64,000 nt of DNA from Cryobacterium sp. MP_M3. GTDB taxonomy: Bacteria > Actinomycetota > Actinomycetes > Actinomycetales > Microbacteriaceae. Position numbers and translations under genes: made by a program. Shown here one piece after another: positions 43,419 to 52,465 of this stretch; the stretch's first letter is position 1, and every line of letters begins with the position of its first letter. The stretch lies in NCBI RefSeq assembly GCF_015752155.1, contig NZ_JADOVI010000003.1, positions 248,001 to 312,000 on the forward strand, given 5' to 3'. The notes beneath the pieces are model-generated. The model ran no database searches. It was not told where the DNA came from and saw only the letters and a program-made list of their open reading frames with translations.

Positions 43419-44618
43419 ATGAAGACGGCGGAGATCGAAGAGCTCGTCGAGACGCTTGCCGCTGGTCTGGACCGCGCCCTGTCGCTCGAGGACCTCGACG
43501 GCGGCCTCGTCGCCTACAGCCGTGACCAGCCGCTCGCCGACAGCGTGCGAGTCAACTTCCTGCTCAGCAAGAAAGTGCCGGCCGACGTGAGCGCGTGGCA
43601 GCTGCGGCATGGCATCGCCGCTGCGGTGCGACCGGTCGTCGTGCCGGCCAATGCGGAACTGGGGATGCTCGGCAGGGTGTGCGTTCCCCTGCTGGTGCGC
43701 GGTTTCCGGGTCGGCTACCTGTGGGCCCTGCAGGGATCGCAGGACGAGTCGCCGGCGGCGATCCTCGGGGAACTGCCGGCCGTGCGCACCCAGCTCGACC
43801 GGCTCGCCGAACTGCTGCTCGACACGAACACGGCGGAATCCGAGCACCGGAGGCAGCGCGAGGCGCTGTTCCTGGCCGCCTGCGCCGCCGATCCCGTGGC
43901 CGTCGACGAAATCGCGGACTGGCCGCAGATCCACGCCACCGGGCCCTGGCATGTCGCGACCCTGATCGACAGGCCGGCCGACGATCGGGAGGGCGGCGCC
44001 CTGCTGCATCGGATCGCCGCCCTGCAGGCCACAGTCGGCATCGACGCGGCCAGGTTCAGCGCCGGCACCGACACGCACGCCGTCGTGCTGCTGCGCGACT
44101 CCCCCGGCAAGCTGGTGCACACCGAGGTCCTCACCCGGTACGGGGCCGAGATCGCTCGCCGCGGCGCGCCGCCCGCCTGCCCCGACCTGATGGGGGTCAG
44201 CGAGGCCTTCCACGACCTGCGGCGCCTGCCGGAGGCCTACGCCCAGTCCCGCAAGGCGGTGCAGGCGGCCGCCGTCGACGGCCGGCTCGGCGCCGTCGTC
44301 GACTACCGCCGGATCGGCGTGTACCAGTTCCTCGCTGCAGCCAGCCGCAACCTGGCCCCCGTCGAGTCCGTCTACTTCACCGAGCTCCAGGACTTCGACG
44401 CCAACCGAGAGCTCCTGCCCATGCTGGAGTTGCTCTACGACACCGACGGGTCGGTGCAGGACGTCGCCACCGCCCTGCACCTGCACCGCAGCAGCATCTA
44501 CAACCGGCTGGCGAGGATCCGCTCCCTGATCGGCGCCGACCCGCTGGGCGGGCAGGTGCGACTGGAACTGCACCTGGCGATGAAGGCCGACCGCTGGTCG
44601 CGGCGGCCCCGGATCTGA
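43419..44618 (+). CDS. PucR/CdaR-family regulator, AdeR-like (probable ald activator)
   Basis: A 399-residue regulator. The N-terminal ~140 residues form a GAF-like sensory region, a divergent central domain follows (residues ~160-300), and the C-terminal helix-turn-helix is DVATALHLHRSSIYNRLARI near residue 350, the PucR/HTH_30 signature. It is divergent from ald; in Bacillus the PucR-type protein AdeR activates ald, so the same role is likely here. The start was set at 43419 by the leaderless promoter and by family length; a longer frame upstream has no support. Confidence 0.87.
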   Translation: MKTAEIEELVETLAAGLDRALSLEDLDGGLVAYSRDQPLADSVRVNFLLSKKVPADVSAWQLRHGIAAAVRPVVVPANAELGMLGRVCVPLLVRGFRVGYLWALQGSQDESPAAILGELPAVRTQLDRLAELLLDTNTAESEHRRQREALFLAACAADPVAVDEIADWPQIHATGPWHVATLIDRPADDREGGALLHRIAALQATVGIDAARFSAGTDTHAVVLLRDSPGKLVHTEVLTRYGAEIARRGAPPACPDLMGVSEAFHDLRRLPEAYAQSRKAVQAAAVDGRLGAVVDYRRIGVYQFLAAASRNLAPVESVYFTELQDFDANRELLPMLELLYDTDGSVQDVATALHLHRSSIYNRLARIRSLIGADPLGGQVRLELHLAMKADRWSRRPRI

Positions 44619-44675
44619 CGAAGCCGGCCGGCCGGGTCAGCGGCGGCGTTCAACGGCACCGTTCGCCGGAGGCGG

Positions 44676-46187
44676 TCAGCGAACGAGCGCGGCCTTCTCC
44701 GACTCGGCCTCGGCCTTCCACTCCTCGACCCGAGCCTGCTGCAGGGGTGCCTTGCGGTTGACGAACCAGGCGATGCCGAGGGCCAGGAACCAGATCGGGG
44801 CGACGACGAGTGCGAGGCGGGTGTCGTCGGCCTGGCCGAGGGCCCAGAGCATAAACGCGAAGAACGCCAGCACCACCCACGGCATGAACCGGGCACCGGG
44901 CATCTTGTACTTCGACGCGGCGTGCAGGTGGGGACGGCGCCGGAGGAACGCCAAGTAGCTGACCATGATGATCGACCAGACGAACATGGTCAGCACCGAC
45001 GCCACGGAGGTGACAAGGGTGAAGGCTCCCATGAATGAATCCCCCGTGTACAGCAGCACGACTCCGGCGAGCAGGAAGATGCAGGAGAACAGCAGTGCGT
45101 TCTGGGGAACCCGGCGGCTGCTCAACCTGCCGAAGGAGCGCGGCGCGTTGCCGTCCTGGGCGAGTCCGTAGACCATCCGCGAGGTCGAGTAGATGCCGGA
45201 GTTGGCGCTGGACGCAGCGGAGGTGAGCACGACCAGGTTGATGACGATGGCCGCGATGCCGAGGCCCGCCAGGGCGAACATGCCGATGAAGGGACTGCTG
45301 CCCGGGTCGATCGTGCGCCACGGGTTGACGGCCATGATGATGACCAGCGCGCCCACGTAGAAGAGGAGCAGCCGCACCGGGATGGTGTTGATGGCGCGCG
45401 GAAGGTTCGTCTCCGGGTCCTTCGTCTCCGCGGCCGCGGTGCCGACGAGTTCGATTCCGGCGAAGGCGAAAATGGCGATCTGGAAGCCGAGCACGAAGCC
45501 GGCGACGCCGTGGGGGAACATCCCGCCGTCGTTCCAGATGTTCTCCAGGCCCGCGACGGCGCCGGAGGGCGAGGTGAAGCGGGTGGCGATCATGACGATG
45601 CCGGTGACGATGAGGGCGAGGATGGCGAGCACCTTGACCAGGGCGAACCAGAACTCGGCCTCGCCGAAGGCCTTCACACTGGGCAGGTTGAGCAGGATCA
45701 GCACGACGGGAGTGAGCAGCGCGGGGATCCAGAGCGGCGTGCCCGGGGCCAGGACGTCGACATAGCCGGAGATCGCCACGATGTCGGCGACCCCGGTGAC
45801 GACCCAGAACGCCCAGTACGACCAGCCGGTGAAGAAGCTCGCCCACGGGCCGAGCAGGTCGCCGGCGAAGTCGCTGAAGGACTTGTAGTCGAGGTTGGAG
45901 AGCAGGATCTCGCCCATCGCCCGCATCACGAAGAAGAGGATGAAGCCGATGATCGCGTAGACGAAGACGACGGCCGGCCCGGCGAGGGAGATGGTCTTGC
46001 CTGCCCCCATGAACAGGCCGGTTCCGATGGTCCCGCCGATGGCGAGCATCTGGATGTGGCGGCGGCTCAGCGACCTGGCGAGCGGCGGGTCCAGGTGCGG
46101 GGCTGTGGCCGAGCCGACGGGGCTCGCAGCCCCGATTCGCGTGGTCCCGGCGCCGGTGGCGCCTGCCGCGTTGTTCTGATCAGACAT
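44676..46187 (-). CDS. amino-acid permease (CycA/D-Ser-D-Ala-Gly type, APC superfamily)
   Basis: A 503-residue, 12-helix permease. It starts with a hydrophilic ~40-residue N-terminus, then SRRHIQMLAIGGTIGTGLFM (near residue 44), the APC consensus of amino acid:proton symporters. Also present is FAFAGIELVGTAAAE. Next to the ald/adeR pair it probably imports alanine, glycine or serine. It is convergent with the regulator gene. The ATG at 46187 has GGAAAGAAG upstream. Confidence 0.9.
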   Translation of the reverse strand: MSDQNNAAGATGAGTTRIGAASPVGSATAPHLDPPLARSLSRRHIQMLAIGGTIGTGLFMGAGKTISLAGPAVVFVYAIIGFILFFVMRAMGEILLSNLDYKSFSDFAGDLLGPWASFFTGWSYWAFWVVTGVADIVAISGYVDVLAPGTPLWIPALLTPVVLILLNLPSVKAFGEAEFWFALVKVLAILALIVTGIVMIATRFTSPSGAVAGLENIWNDGGMFPHGVAGFVLGFQIAIFAFAGIELVGTAAAETKDPETNLPRAINTIPVRLLLFYVGALVIIMAVNPWRTIDPGSSPFIGMFALAGLGIAAIVINLVVLTSAASSANSGIYSTSRMVYGLAQDGNAPRSFGRLSSRRVPQNALLFSCIFLLAGVVLLYTGDSFMGAFTLVTSVASVLTMFVWSIIMVSYLAFLRRRPHLHAASKYKMPGARFMPWVVLAFFAFMLWALGQADDTRLALVVAPIWFLALGIAWFVNRKAPLQQARVEEWKAEAESEKAALVR

Positions 46188-46503
46188 GGGTCTTCTTTCC
46201 TCATCACGGCACAGACGCAGCCGCTCAGCGGACGACCACGTCAACCGCGCTGGGGCCTTCACGAACGTGACGACCGGGACAACTCGGAACTGAAGTTGCA
46301 ACACTAAGGGCACAATCACGGGCGGCGGGGCGGGTGTCCGCGCGTGACCCGAACGAGGGGGTTCACTTCGGTGCGCTCACCTGCCCCAGGCGAACCGGTG
46401 CTCGACAGCTGTCGACTGTTCGTCGCAGAACGGGCGACCACTGTTCTGCTTCGGCGCCCGGAGATCGCACACCCCCCTTTCGCGGCAATCAGCCCGCACC
46501 TTA

Positions 46504-46533
46504 TTGACAGTCCGACAATACCCTGAATATTCT
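46504..46533 (+). promoter_or_regulatory. sigma-A-like promoter for the DUF6230-DUF6114 genes
   Basis: TTGACA (46504-46509), an 18-base spacer and TATTCT (46528-46533) lie 53 bp before the ATG at 46587. This is the main element in the 399-bp region between the permease and the DUF6230 gene; the rest shows nothing identifiable. Confidence 0.6.
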
Positions 46534-46586
46534 GCATCGCGGGCGATACCGAAGTCGCCAGCACACTCATGTGTCAAGGAGGATCC

Positions 46587-47183
46587 ATGAAGTTCAAGAA
46601 ACTCACGCAGTCCAGGCCAGGTCGCATCACCCTCGCGGTCATCCCCGTCACACTCGTCATGGGAGTACTGATGACGGGCGTCGCGCAGGGCGCCGTGCCC
46701 GTCGCGTTCGCGGTGTCGGGCAGCCAGTTCCAGATCGGTGCCAGCAAGCTCGACGGGACCGGCTTCTCACAGTATGCGGGCGTTGCCGTGCAGGCTGACG
46801 GCAAGACCATGCATCCGGTCGCGATCGCCAATATCGACTCGGCCTCGCTGACCGACCTGTGCCAGTCGGTCGTCACCGTGACGCCGCTGGGCACTCTCGG
46901 TCTGCTCATCAACGCGGGCGGCGGGGGCAACCCGGCCCAGGCCAGTGCCCTGCAGCTCGGGATGACGGACCTCCAGGGTGACGCGACGTTCACCAACATC
47001 CGGATCGGTGTCGACGCTTCCAAGGTCAACACCGCCGCCAAGGGCACCGCGGGCGACTTCGCCCAGGACGCCGACCACATCACGATCAACGGTCTCAAGC
47101 AGACGGCCTGGAGCACCCAGGCAGGCACGTTCGCCCTGAACGGCCTGCACATGCAGATCACCAACGGAACGAAGTGCTTCTAG
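46587..47183 (+). CDS. DUF6230 family secreted protein
   Basis: A 198-residue exported protein: basic start, hydrophobic segment (ITLAVIPVTLVMGVLMTGVA, residues ~14-33), then a beta-rich domain of ~165 residues with two cysteines near residue 90 and the C-terminus. It matches the actinobacterial DUF6230 family, sometimes labelled cholesterol esterase in Streptomyces without evidence. AAGGAGG lies close to the ATG. A DUF6114 gene follows after a strong hairpin, the usual pairing. Function unknown. Confidence 0.8.
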   Translation: MKFKKLTQSRPGRITLAVIPVTLVMGVLMTGVAQGAVPVAFAVSGSQFQIGASKLDGTGFSQYAGVAVQADGKTMHPVAIANIDSASLTDLCQSVVTVTPLGTLGLLINAGGGGNPAQASALQLGMTDLQGDATFTNIRIGVDASKVNTAAKGTAGDFAQDADHITINGLKQTAWSTQAGTFALNGLHMQITNGTKCF

Positions 47184-47215
47184 CGCGACGCCCCTGAAGT
47201 CACTCCGTTCGCCGG

Positions 47216-47247
47216 GGTGCCGGCCCGCCCTGTGGCGGGCCGGCACC
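47216..47247 (+). terminator. strong GC hairpin between the DUF6230 and DUF6114 genes
   Basis: GGTGCCGGCCCGCC and GGCGGGCCGGCACC are perfect 14-base arms around the loop CTGT. There is no U-run. It may terminate part of the transcripts, making the downstream gene less abundant, or protect the upstream mRNA 3' end. Confidence 0.7.
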
Positions 47248-47284
47248 TGCGGCGCTCCACCACCACAGCAAAGGAACCAATCGG

Positions 47285-48622
47285 GTGAACATTCTTCGAC
47301 GCGCGACGACGATGGCGGCAGCAGCAGGCCCGGATGAACCCGGCGCCGGTTCCAGGTTCGGACGGTGGTACCGGACCCGGCCGGCCATCGGCGGCCTGCT
47401 GATAATCGCCGCAGGAATCGAGATGCTGTTCTCCGGGCAACTGGATCTCGGCAACATCCGCATCCAGGTGGGCATTGAGGGGATGCAGGCGATGATCCTG
47501 CCGGTCGCGCTGGTCACCCTCGGCGTGCTCATCCTCGCGATGCCGGCCCACCGCATGTTCTACGGAGTCATGTCCCTCACGTTCTCGATCTACGCCCTCG
47601 TCGGCGTCAACCTGGGCGGGTTCTTCATCGGAACCCTCCTCGGTCTCGTCGGCGGGGTCATGGCCGTGTCCTGGATACCGCGGCGCACTCCGGTCGCCGG
47701 CTCCCCCGAACCCGCCGGCGAGGCTGCCGAGCACGATCCGGTCGGGCTCGCTCTGCTCGATCTGGAATTCCCGGCCTTCCTCTCCCCTTCGGAGTCGGAT
47801 GCCGAGCCTTCGACGCCGGTGCCGACCGGCCGGGTCGCGGGGATGCGGGCCGCGTCCCTCCTCGCCCGGGTGTCGGCTTCCCCGGCCCGCCGGCGGCAGG
47901 GCCATGCCCTCGTCATCGTCGCGCTCGCGGTGCTTCTCGGTGCGTCATCCGCCGGGCTCGCGGCAGGCCCGTCCTTCGCGGACCCCAGCGTCACGACCCC
48001 GGCCCCGGCTGCGCCGGAGCCGCAGGTCTCGACACCGGCTCCGACGGCGGACCCCGCGCCGACGCCCACGCCGACGGCGACTCCGGCGCCGACGCCGACT
48101 CCGACGCCCGCGCAAGCCCCCGATGCGACCACGCCGCCGCCGGCTACCCCGCCTGTTTCTCCATCGGCCGCAGTGCCCGCCGCAGCGCCGGACGCAGCGC
48201 CGGACGCCGATGCCCCGGTCGCCGCAATCCCAGCGGCCCGGCTCCGCAGCGCATCCGTCACCCTCGAGGGGGCGCGTTACATCGGCACAGTGGCGGTCAC
48301 CCTCGCGGACGGCTCGACGAGAACCGCGCTCAAGATCACCGCGGCCCGGGTCGGGCTTGATGCCTTCTCACTCGATTCGACCGATCCCGCGGTCCGGATT
48401 CCCGGCACGACCGCGACCCAGGTCATCCTGGGCGGACCCGTGACGATGTACTGCACCTCGCTCTCCGGAACCCTCGCCGACGGCACCCCGGTCGTCTTCG
48501 ACCCGGCGACTCCGCCGCCGCTTGATGTCGACCTTCCGTCGCTCACCGGCGCGACCGTGGGGCTCCTCACAGTGGCGAGCGCGACCGCGGCGCTGACCGG
48601 CGCCGTCGTGTCCGCCCCCTGA
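47285..48622 (+). CDS. DUF6114 membrane domain with a Pro-rich stalk and C-terminal domain
   Basis: A 445-residue protein. Residues ~28-135 match DUF6114: four hydrophobic segments starting TRPAIGGLLIIAAGIEMLFS and including GGFFIGTLLGLVGGVMAV. A ~90-residue linker and a further membrane helix (VIVALAVLLGASSAGLAA, near residue 225) follow, then a Pro/Thr/Ala stalk (~residues 235-310, TPTPTATPAPTPTPTP) and a ~130-residue beta-rich C-terminal domain. DUF6114 proteins are usually ~130 residues, so this is an extended form that would present its tail outside the cell. GTG start at 47285 with AAGGAA upstream. Confidence 0.75.
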   Translation: MNILRRATTMAAAAGPDEPGAGSRFGRWYRTRPAIGGLLIIAAGIEMLFSGQLDLGNIRIQVGIEGMQAMILPVALVTLGVLILAMPAHRMFYGVMSLTFSIYALVGVNLGGFFIGTLLGLVGGVMAVSWIPRRTPVAGSPEPAGEAAEHDPVGLALLDLEFPAFLSPSESDAEPSTPVPTGRVAGMRAASLLARVSASPARRRQGHALVIVALAVLLGASSAGLAAGPSFADPSVTTPAPAAPEPQVSTPAPTADPAPTPTPTATPAPTPTPTPAQAPDATTPPPATPPVSPSAAVPAAAPDAAPDADAPVAAIPAARLRSASVTLEGARYIGTVAVTLADGSTRTALKITAARVGLDAFSLDSTDPAVRIPGTTATQVILGGPVTMYCTSLSGTLADGTPVVFDPATPPPLDVDLPSLTGATVGLLTVASATAALTGAVVSAP

Positions 48623-48882
48623 CCGGCAGGGGCAACACTCGAGCGCGCCGGAACTCCTGGCCGGCGATCCTGCCGACGGCGCTCGTCCGGCGAAAATCTC
48701 CCCGATCTGTCACCCTTTCTGGGGGGCACGGGAGGTCCTCCTTTAAGGGGACATCAGCGCTAGATTGCCTCTGCGCTACTGAACTCGACGCCGGGGTGAC
48801 ACAACTGGGGTGATGTGATCGCATCGCCGCAGCATTGCCACGCTTCCCTTCGCGAGACGCGCGGAAAGGAACGGACACCGAC

Positions 48883-49560
48883 GTGAATCGCATCGTGGTA
48901 GTCGAAGACGAGCCCATGCTCGGCCGGCTGCTCGGCCGCGTCCTCGGCGGCGCCGGCTACACGGTCACGGTGGTGGGCACGGCGGTCGATGCCTTGACGG
49001 CGATCCGCACGGTAGACCCGAACCTGATCATCCTGGACCTCATACTGCCGGACGGACGCGGCGAGGACGTCCTCGCCGAGCTGATGCGATTCCGTCCGTC
49101 GAGTCGGGTACTGGTGCTGTCCTCCATGACGCAGGTGGCAACCAGGGTCGGCGTCCTGAATGGCGGTGCGGTGGATTTCCTGGCCAAACCGTTCGCGAAC
49201 GCCGAGCTGGTGGCCCGGGTCAATACGCGCATCCGAACGCCCGCATCGTCGCAGGAATTGACCGCGACCGTGGGCCGCTACCTCCGCGGCGCCGGCGTCG
49301 AGATCGATCTGCAGCAACGGGAGCTCGTGGTCGACGGACGCCGAATCTCGTTGACGCAACGGGAGTTCATGCTGCTTCTCTATCTCCTCCAGCGGGCGCC
49401 TGAGCCGTGCACCCGCGCTGAGCTGCTCGAGCGGGTCTGGGGGACGAGATTCGACACCGGCACGAACGTCGTCGACGTGTGCGTGCGCCGGCTGCGGTGG
49501 AAGCTGTCAAGCGAGAAGATTGAAACGGTGCGCAATGTCGGATATCGGATCACGGCCTAA
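48883..49560 (+). CDS. OmpR-family response regulator
   Basis: A 225-residue regulator: receiver domain (residues ~1-115) with VVEDEP acidic pair, phospho-Asp in LIILDLILPDG (near residue 46), and the conserved Lys in FLAKPFAN. A winged-helix effector follows (LTQREFMLLLYLLQ, then VDVCVRRLRWKL). It overlaps the histidine kinase gene by 26 bp. The GTG at 48883 is preceded by GGAAAGGAA. It may control the copper-type genes that converge on this operon, which is inference from position. Confidence 0.93.
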   Translation: MNRIVVVEDEPMLGRLLGRVLGGAGYTVTVVGTAVDALTAIRTVDPNLIILDLILPDGRGEDVLAELMRFRPSSRVLVLSSMTQVATRVGVLNGGAVDFLAKPFANAELVARVNTRIRTPASSQELTATVGRYLRGAGVEIDLQQRELVVDGRRISLTQREFMLLLYLLQRAPEPCTRAELLERVWGTRFDTGTNVVDVCVRRLRWKLSSEKIETVRNVGYRITA

Positions 49561-50641
49561 GGCAGTCCTCGTCGCCGTATGGGCGGTGTTCGCGGGGGTG
49601 AACGTCTACCTCACCTTCGCGCTGCCCGGTAGGGAGACCATCCCCTACCACCTCGTCTGGGCCAGTTTCGCACTGCTCTACGGACTGTGCCCGTGGCCCC
49701 GGCGGGCCACCCTGGTCGTCTTCACCGTGATTACGGCAGTCACCGGGGTCGCGCTGGTCCGTCACGCGCTGGCGGGGACCATCGGATGGGAGGAATGCAG
49801 CGAGATCGTCCTGATGAGCGGCATCATCTCGTTGTTGATCTGGCACGTGAACCGGCAGTGGACCGCGCAGGCCCGGCTGCGGGCATTGCAGCAGGCCGAC
49901 CGTCACCGCAGCGAACAGCGGGAGAACGCCGCCCGGTTCGGTTCGCACGAGGTGCGCACCCGGCTGACCATCGCCAGGGGCTACGCGCAACTCATCGCCG
50001 ACCACTCGGCAGAGCCCACCGTGCGCGACGACGCCGAGTTGGTGGTGGCCGAACTCGTCAAGGCGTCCGCGTTGGCGACCAACCTGCTCACGCTGGTCCG
50101 GGTCGCGGAGCCGTCGGCCCACGAGCCGGTCGACGTCGACCGGATGCTGGCCGAGGTCCTGCGCCGTTGGTCGGTGACGGCCGACCGCACCTGGAGCACA
50201 CAGAGCGCCGTCGGCACAGTGCAGGGCGACAGCGAGCGGCTCGAGGCAGTACTGGATTGCCTGCTCGAGAACGCGGTCCGATTCACCGGTCCTGGAGACT
50301 CGATCGCGATGACGGCGGACGTCCAGGGCGACGAGCTGGTGCTGACCGTCCGGGACACCGGGGCCGGCATCCCCGCCGCCGACCTGGACACCGTGTTCGA
50401 GATCTTCCGGACCGCGTCCACCGCAGGCGAGCGGGCCGGCAGCGGGCTGGGCCTGGCCATCGTCAAGGCCGCCACGGAAGCCCGTGGCGGCACCGTCTCG
50501 GTGGTCAGCTCACTGGGTAGCGGGGCCGCCTTCACCGTGCGACTGCCGGCACGGATGTCGCGGCCCGCCGCGCTCGGAGACAGCGCCTACGACTCGGCTG
50601 ACGGTGATCCTCTCGGTGATCTGATCGGCAGCCGCAGCTGA
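49535..50641 (+). CDS. sensor histidine kinase
   Basis: A 368-residue membrane kinase. Four hydrophobic segments lie in residues ~8-105, without a large extracellular loop, so the stimulus is probably sensed in or near the membrane. The H-box reads FGSHEVRTRLTIARGY (His near residue 135), a slightly divergent form of SHELRTPL. The N-box is LLENAVRFTGPGD, G1 is VRDTGAGIP, and G2 is GSGLGLAIVKA. It is translated with the overlapping response regulator and converges on the CopC-CopD gene 33 bp away. Confidence 0.92.
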   Translation: MSDIGSRPKAVLVAVWAVFAGVNVYLTFALPGRETIPYHLVWASFALLYGLCPWPRRATLVVFTVITAVTGVALVRHALAGTIGWEECSEIVLMSGIISLLIWHVNRQWTAQARLRALQQADRHRSEQRENAARFGSHEVRTRLTIARGYAQLIADHSAEPTVRDDAELVVAELVKASALATNLLTLVRVAEPSAHEPVDVDRMLAEVLRRWSVTADRTWSTQSAVGTVQGDSERLEAVLDCLLENAVRFTGPGDSIAMTADVQGDELVLTVRDTGAGIPAADLDTVFEIFRTASTAGERAGSGLGLAIVKAATEARGGTVSVVSSLGSGAAFTVRLPARMSRPAALGDSAYDSADGDPLGDLIGSRS

Positions 50642-50674
50642 CGCCGTCGCAGGCCTCGTCGGGATCGGCCCGGC

Positions 50675-52345
50675 TCAGTCCACGACAACAACGTCGGCGA
50701 TGGCCGCGGGCTGCTCCTGCTCGTTGACCCGGACGGCGGCAGTGATCTTCCACTGGCCTGCCGCGGGCAGGACGACCACGGCCCGGTAGCTGCCGGGCGT
50801 TTGTCCGGGCTCGACCTCGGCGGTTAGCGGTCCGAGGCTCAGGTTCGGCTCGGCCACACTGACCTGCGGCATGGTGAGCGGCACGACGGGTTCGCCCCCT
50901 GCGTCGGTGAGGTCGAAGGTGATCACGTTGACCCCTGGAGTGCCCGGGCTGAACCGACCTGTCAGGTGGCCGGTGCCGAGGTCGGCCAGCAATGGGGTCC
51001 CGAGTGACGCGGCCTGAGCCGGCGCAGCGGCGGTGTCGGTCGCCCGCGGGTTCTGCATCGTCAGGGCGGAGGTCAAACCAAGGACCAGTACCAACCCGAC
51101 CGCCTCCAGGCGGATGGCCAGTCCCAGCCGTTGCCAGGCCCGCGAGGTGATGTCCTCGCGCGCCAGGCGAGAGACGAGCACGAACCGGTTCCACGCCGCA
51201 ACGGCCCCGATCACCACGACCACGCCCAGCTTGGCCAGCAGCAGCCGACCGTAAGCACTGTCGACGAGGGCCGGCACCGAGCCCACGATCACCACGGCCA
51301 TGATGGTCCCCGTGCCGCCCAGCAGCACGACGAGCCCACCGGCCAGGGTGGAAAACCTGCCCAGGATCAGGGCAGCCGCGGCCGGGTCGCCCTTCTTTCG
51401 CCGGGCACGGGTGAGGTGCAGGACCAGAGCCAGTAGACCACCCAACCACACCGCTGCCGTCGCAGCGTGGATGAGGTCGGCGCCCATGACCAGCCAGCCG
51501 GGTCCGAAGGTGCGGGTGTGGCCGACGGGCAACACCGACACCAGTGCAGCCCCTGCCCCCACCGTTCCGGCCCAGAAGCCCTGTCTGCGCGGCAGCCGCG
51601 CCCGGAGCAGCATCAGCGCCATCCCCGAGGCGGCGAGGACCAGCGTCACAGCGGGCCCTCCCGACCAGCCCGAGGTGAGGACCCCTGGATCGAACAGCGC
51701 GCCGAAGTCTGCCCCCTTCAACCGCGCTTCGGTGAGGGGAATCAGTAGGACGTAGGCGCTCACGGAGACGACTGCAGCCGCGCCGGGCAGCCGACGACCG
51801 GGCGGGGCGGTGCGCGCGACGAATAAGTCGAAGACCGTAAGACCCACGAGGCTGAACAGGCCCAGGTAACCCAGGGCGGTCAGCACTGCGTACAGGGCGT
51901 CCACCTGCCGGGTGTCGGTCGTGGCGATGGTGGGGACCGATGCGCCGGCCCGGCCCACGGCGAAGGACAGCACCCCGGACTCGGGGTGCGAGTCATCGGA
52001 AACCACCCGCCAGCCGAGCACGTAGCTGCCCTCGGCGAGGCCGGACGGCAGGGTTGCCCGGACCATCGCCCCGACCGCCTCGACAGGCACCGTGCGATGA
52101 GCGTTGCTGCCGTCGTAGAGCTGGAAGCCGTCGGGAACGAGGAAGACCGGCTCGTCGAAGGTGAGCTCCACGGTGCTCGGCGCAGTGGCCAGCACCGCGC
52201 CCGCGGTCGGCGTCGTGGACAACAGCTCGGCGTGCGCGGAAGCGGGTGCCGCGGGTAGCGCCAGGGTCAGGATCAGCGCTGCGAACAACAGGCTGAGGAG
52301 GCGGCGGACGAGCGATCCTCGGGCTCGGGATCCCTGGCCTGGCAT
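50675..52345 (-). CDS. CopC-CopD fusion copper protein with C-terminal YtkA-like domain
   Basis: A ~556-residue protein in three parts. A signal peptide ends in PASA and exposes His (HAELLSTTP) as the new N-terminus, as in CopC copper sites, with SDDSHPESG later in that domain. A CopD region of about eight membrane helices follows (residues ~150-440). A soluble domain (last ~110 residues, FSPGTPGVNVITFDL) resembles the YtkA/YcnJ tail. CopCD proteins import or relay copper across the membrane. It is 120 bp downstream of the multicopper oxidase, suggesting copper supply to that enzyme. An alternative GTG start is at 52369. Confidence 0.9.
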   Translation of the reverse strand: MPGQGSRARGSLVRRLLSLLFAALILTLALPAAPASAHAELLSTTPTAGAVLATAPSTVELTFDEPVFLVPDGFQLYDGSNAHRTVPVEAVGAMVRATLPSGLAEGSYVLGWRVVSDDSHPESGVLSFAVGRAGASVPTIATTDTRQVDALYAVLTALGYLGLFSLVGLTVFDLFVARTAPPGRRLPGAAAVVSVSAYVLLIPLTEARLKGADFGALFDPGVLTSGWSGGPAVTLVLAASGMALMLLRARLPRRQGFWAGTVGAGAALVSVLPVGHTRTFGPGWLVMGADLIHAATAAVWLGGLLALVLHLTRARRKKGDPAAAALILGRFSTLAGGLVVLLGGTGTIMAVVIVGSVPALVDSAYGRLLLAKLGVVVVIGAVAAWNRFVLVSRLAREDITSRAWQRLGLAIRLEAVGLVLVLGLTSALTMQNPRATDTAAAPAQAASLGTPLLADLGTGHLTGRFSPGTPGVNVITFDLTDAGGEPVVPLTMPQVSVAEPNLSLGPLTAEVEPGQTPGSYRAVVVLPAAGQWKITAAVRVNEQEQPAAIADVVVVD

Positions 52346-52415
52346 CCTGTGGGGCGTCCTTCTCGACACAATCCACTCCTGGTTCTACTTGTCATGGCAC
52401 ACATCGAGCACGGGA

Positions 52416-52450
52416 CACCGCCGCCCGGTCCTGTCGTCCGGGCGGCGGTG
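52416..52450 (-). terminator. GC-rich hairpin after the multicopper oxidase gene
   Basis: CACCGCCGCCCGG and CCGGGCGGCGGTG form a perfect 13-base stem with a 9-base loop, 16 bases past the stop codon. No U-run follows. It probably stops or attenuates transcription before the CopC-CopD gene. Confidence 0.65.
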
Positions 52451-52465
52451 TGGTTGGGGAAGGTG

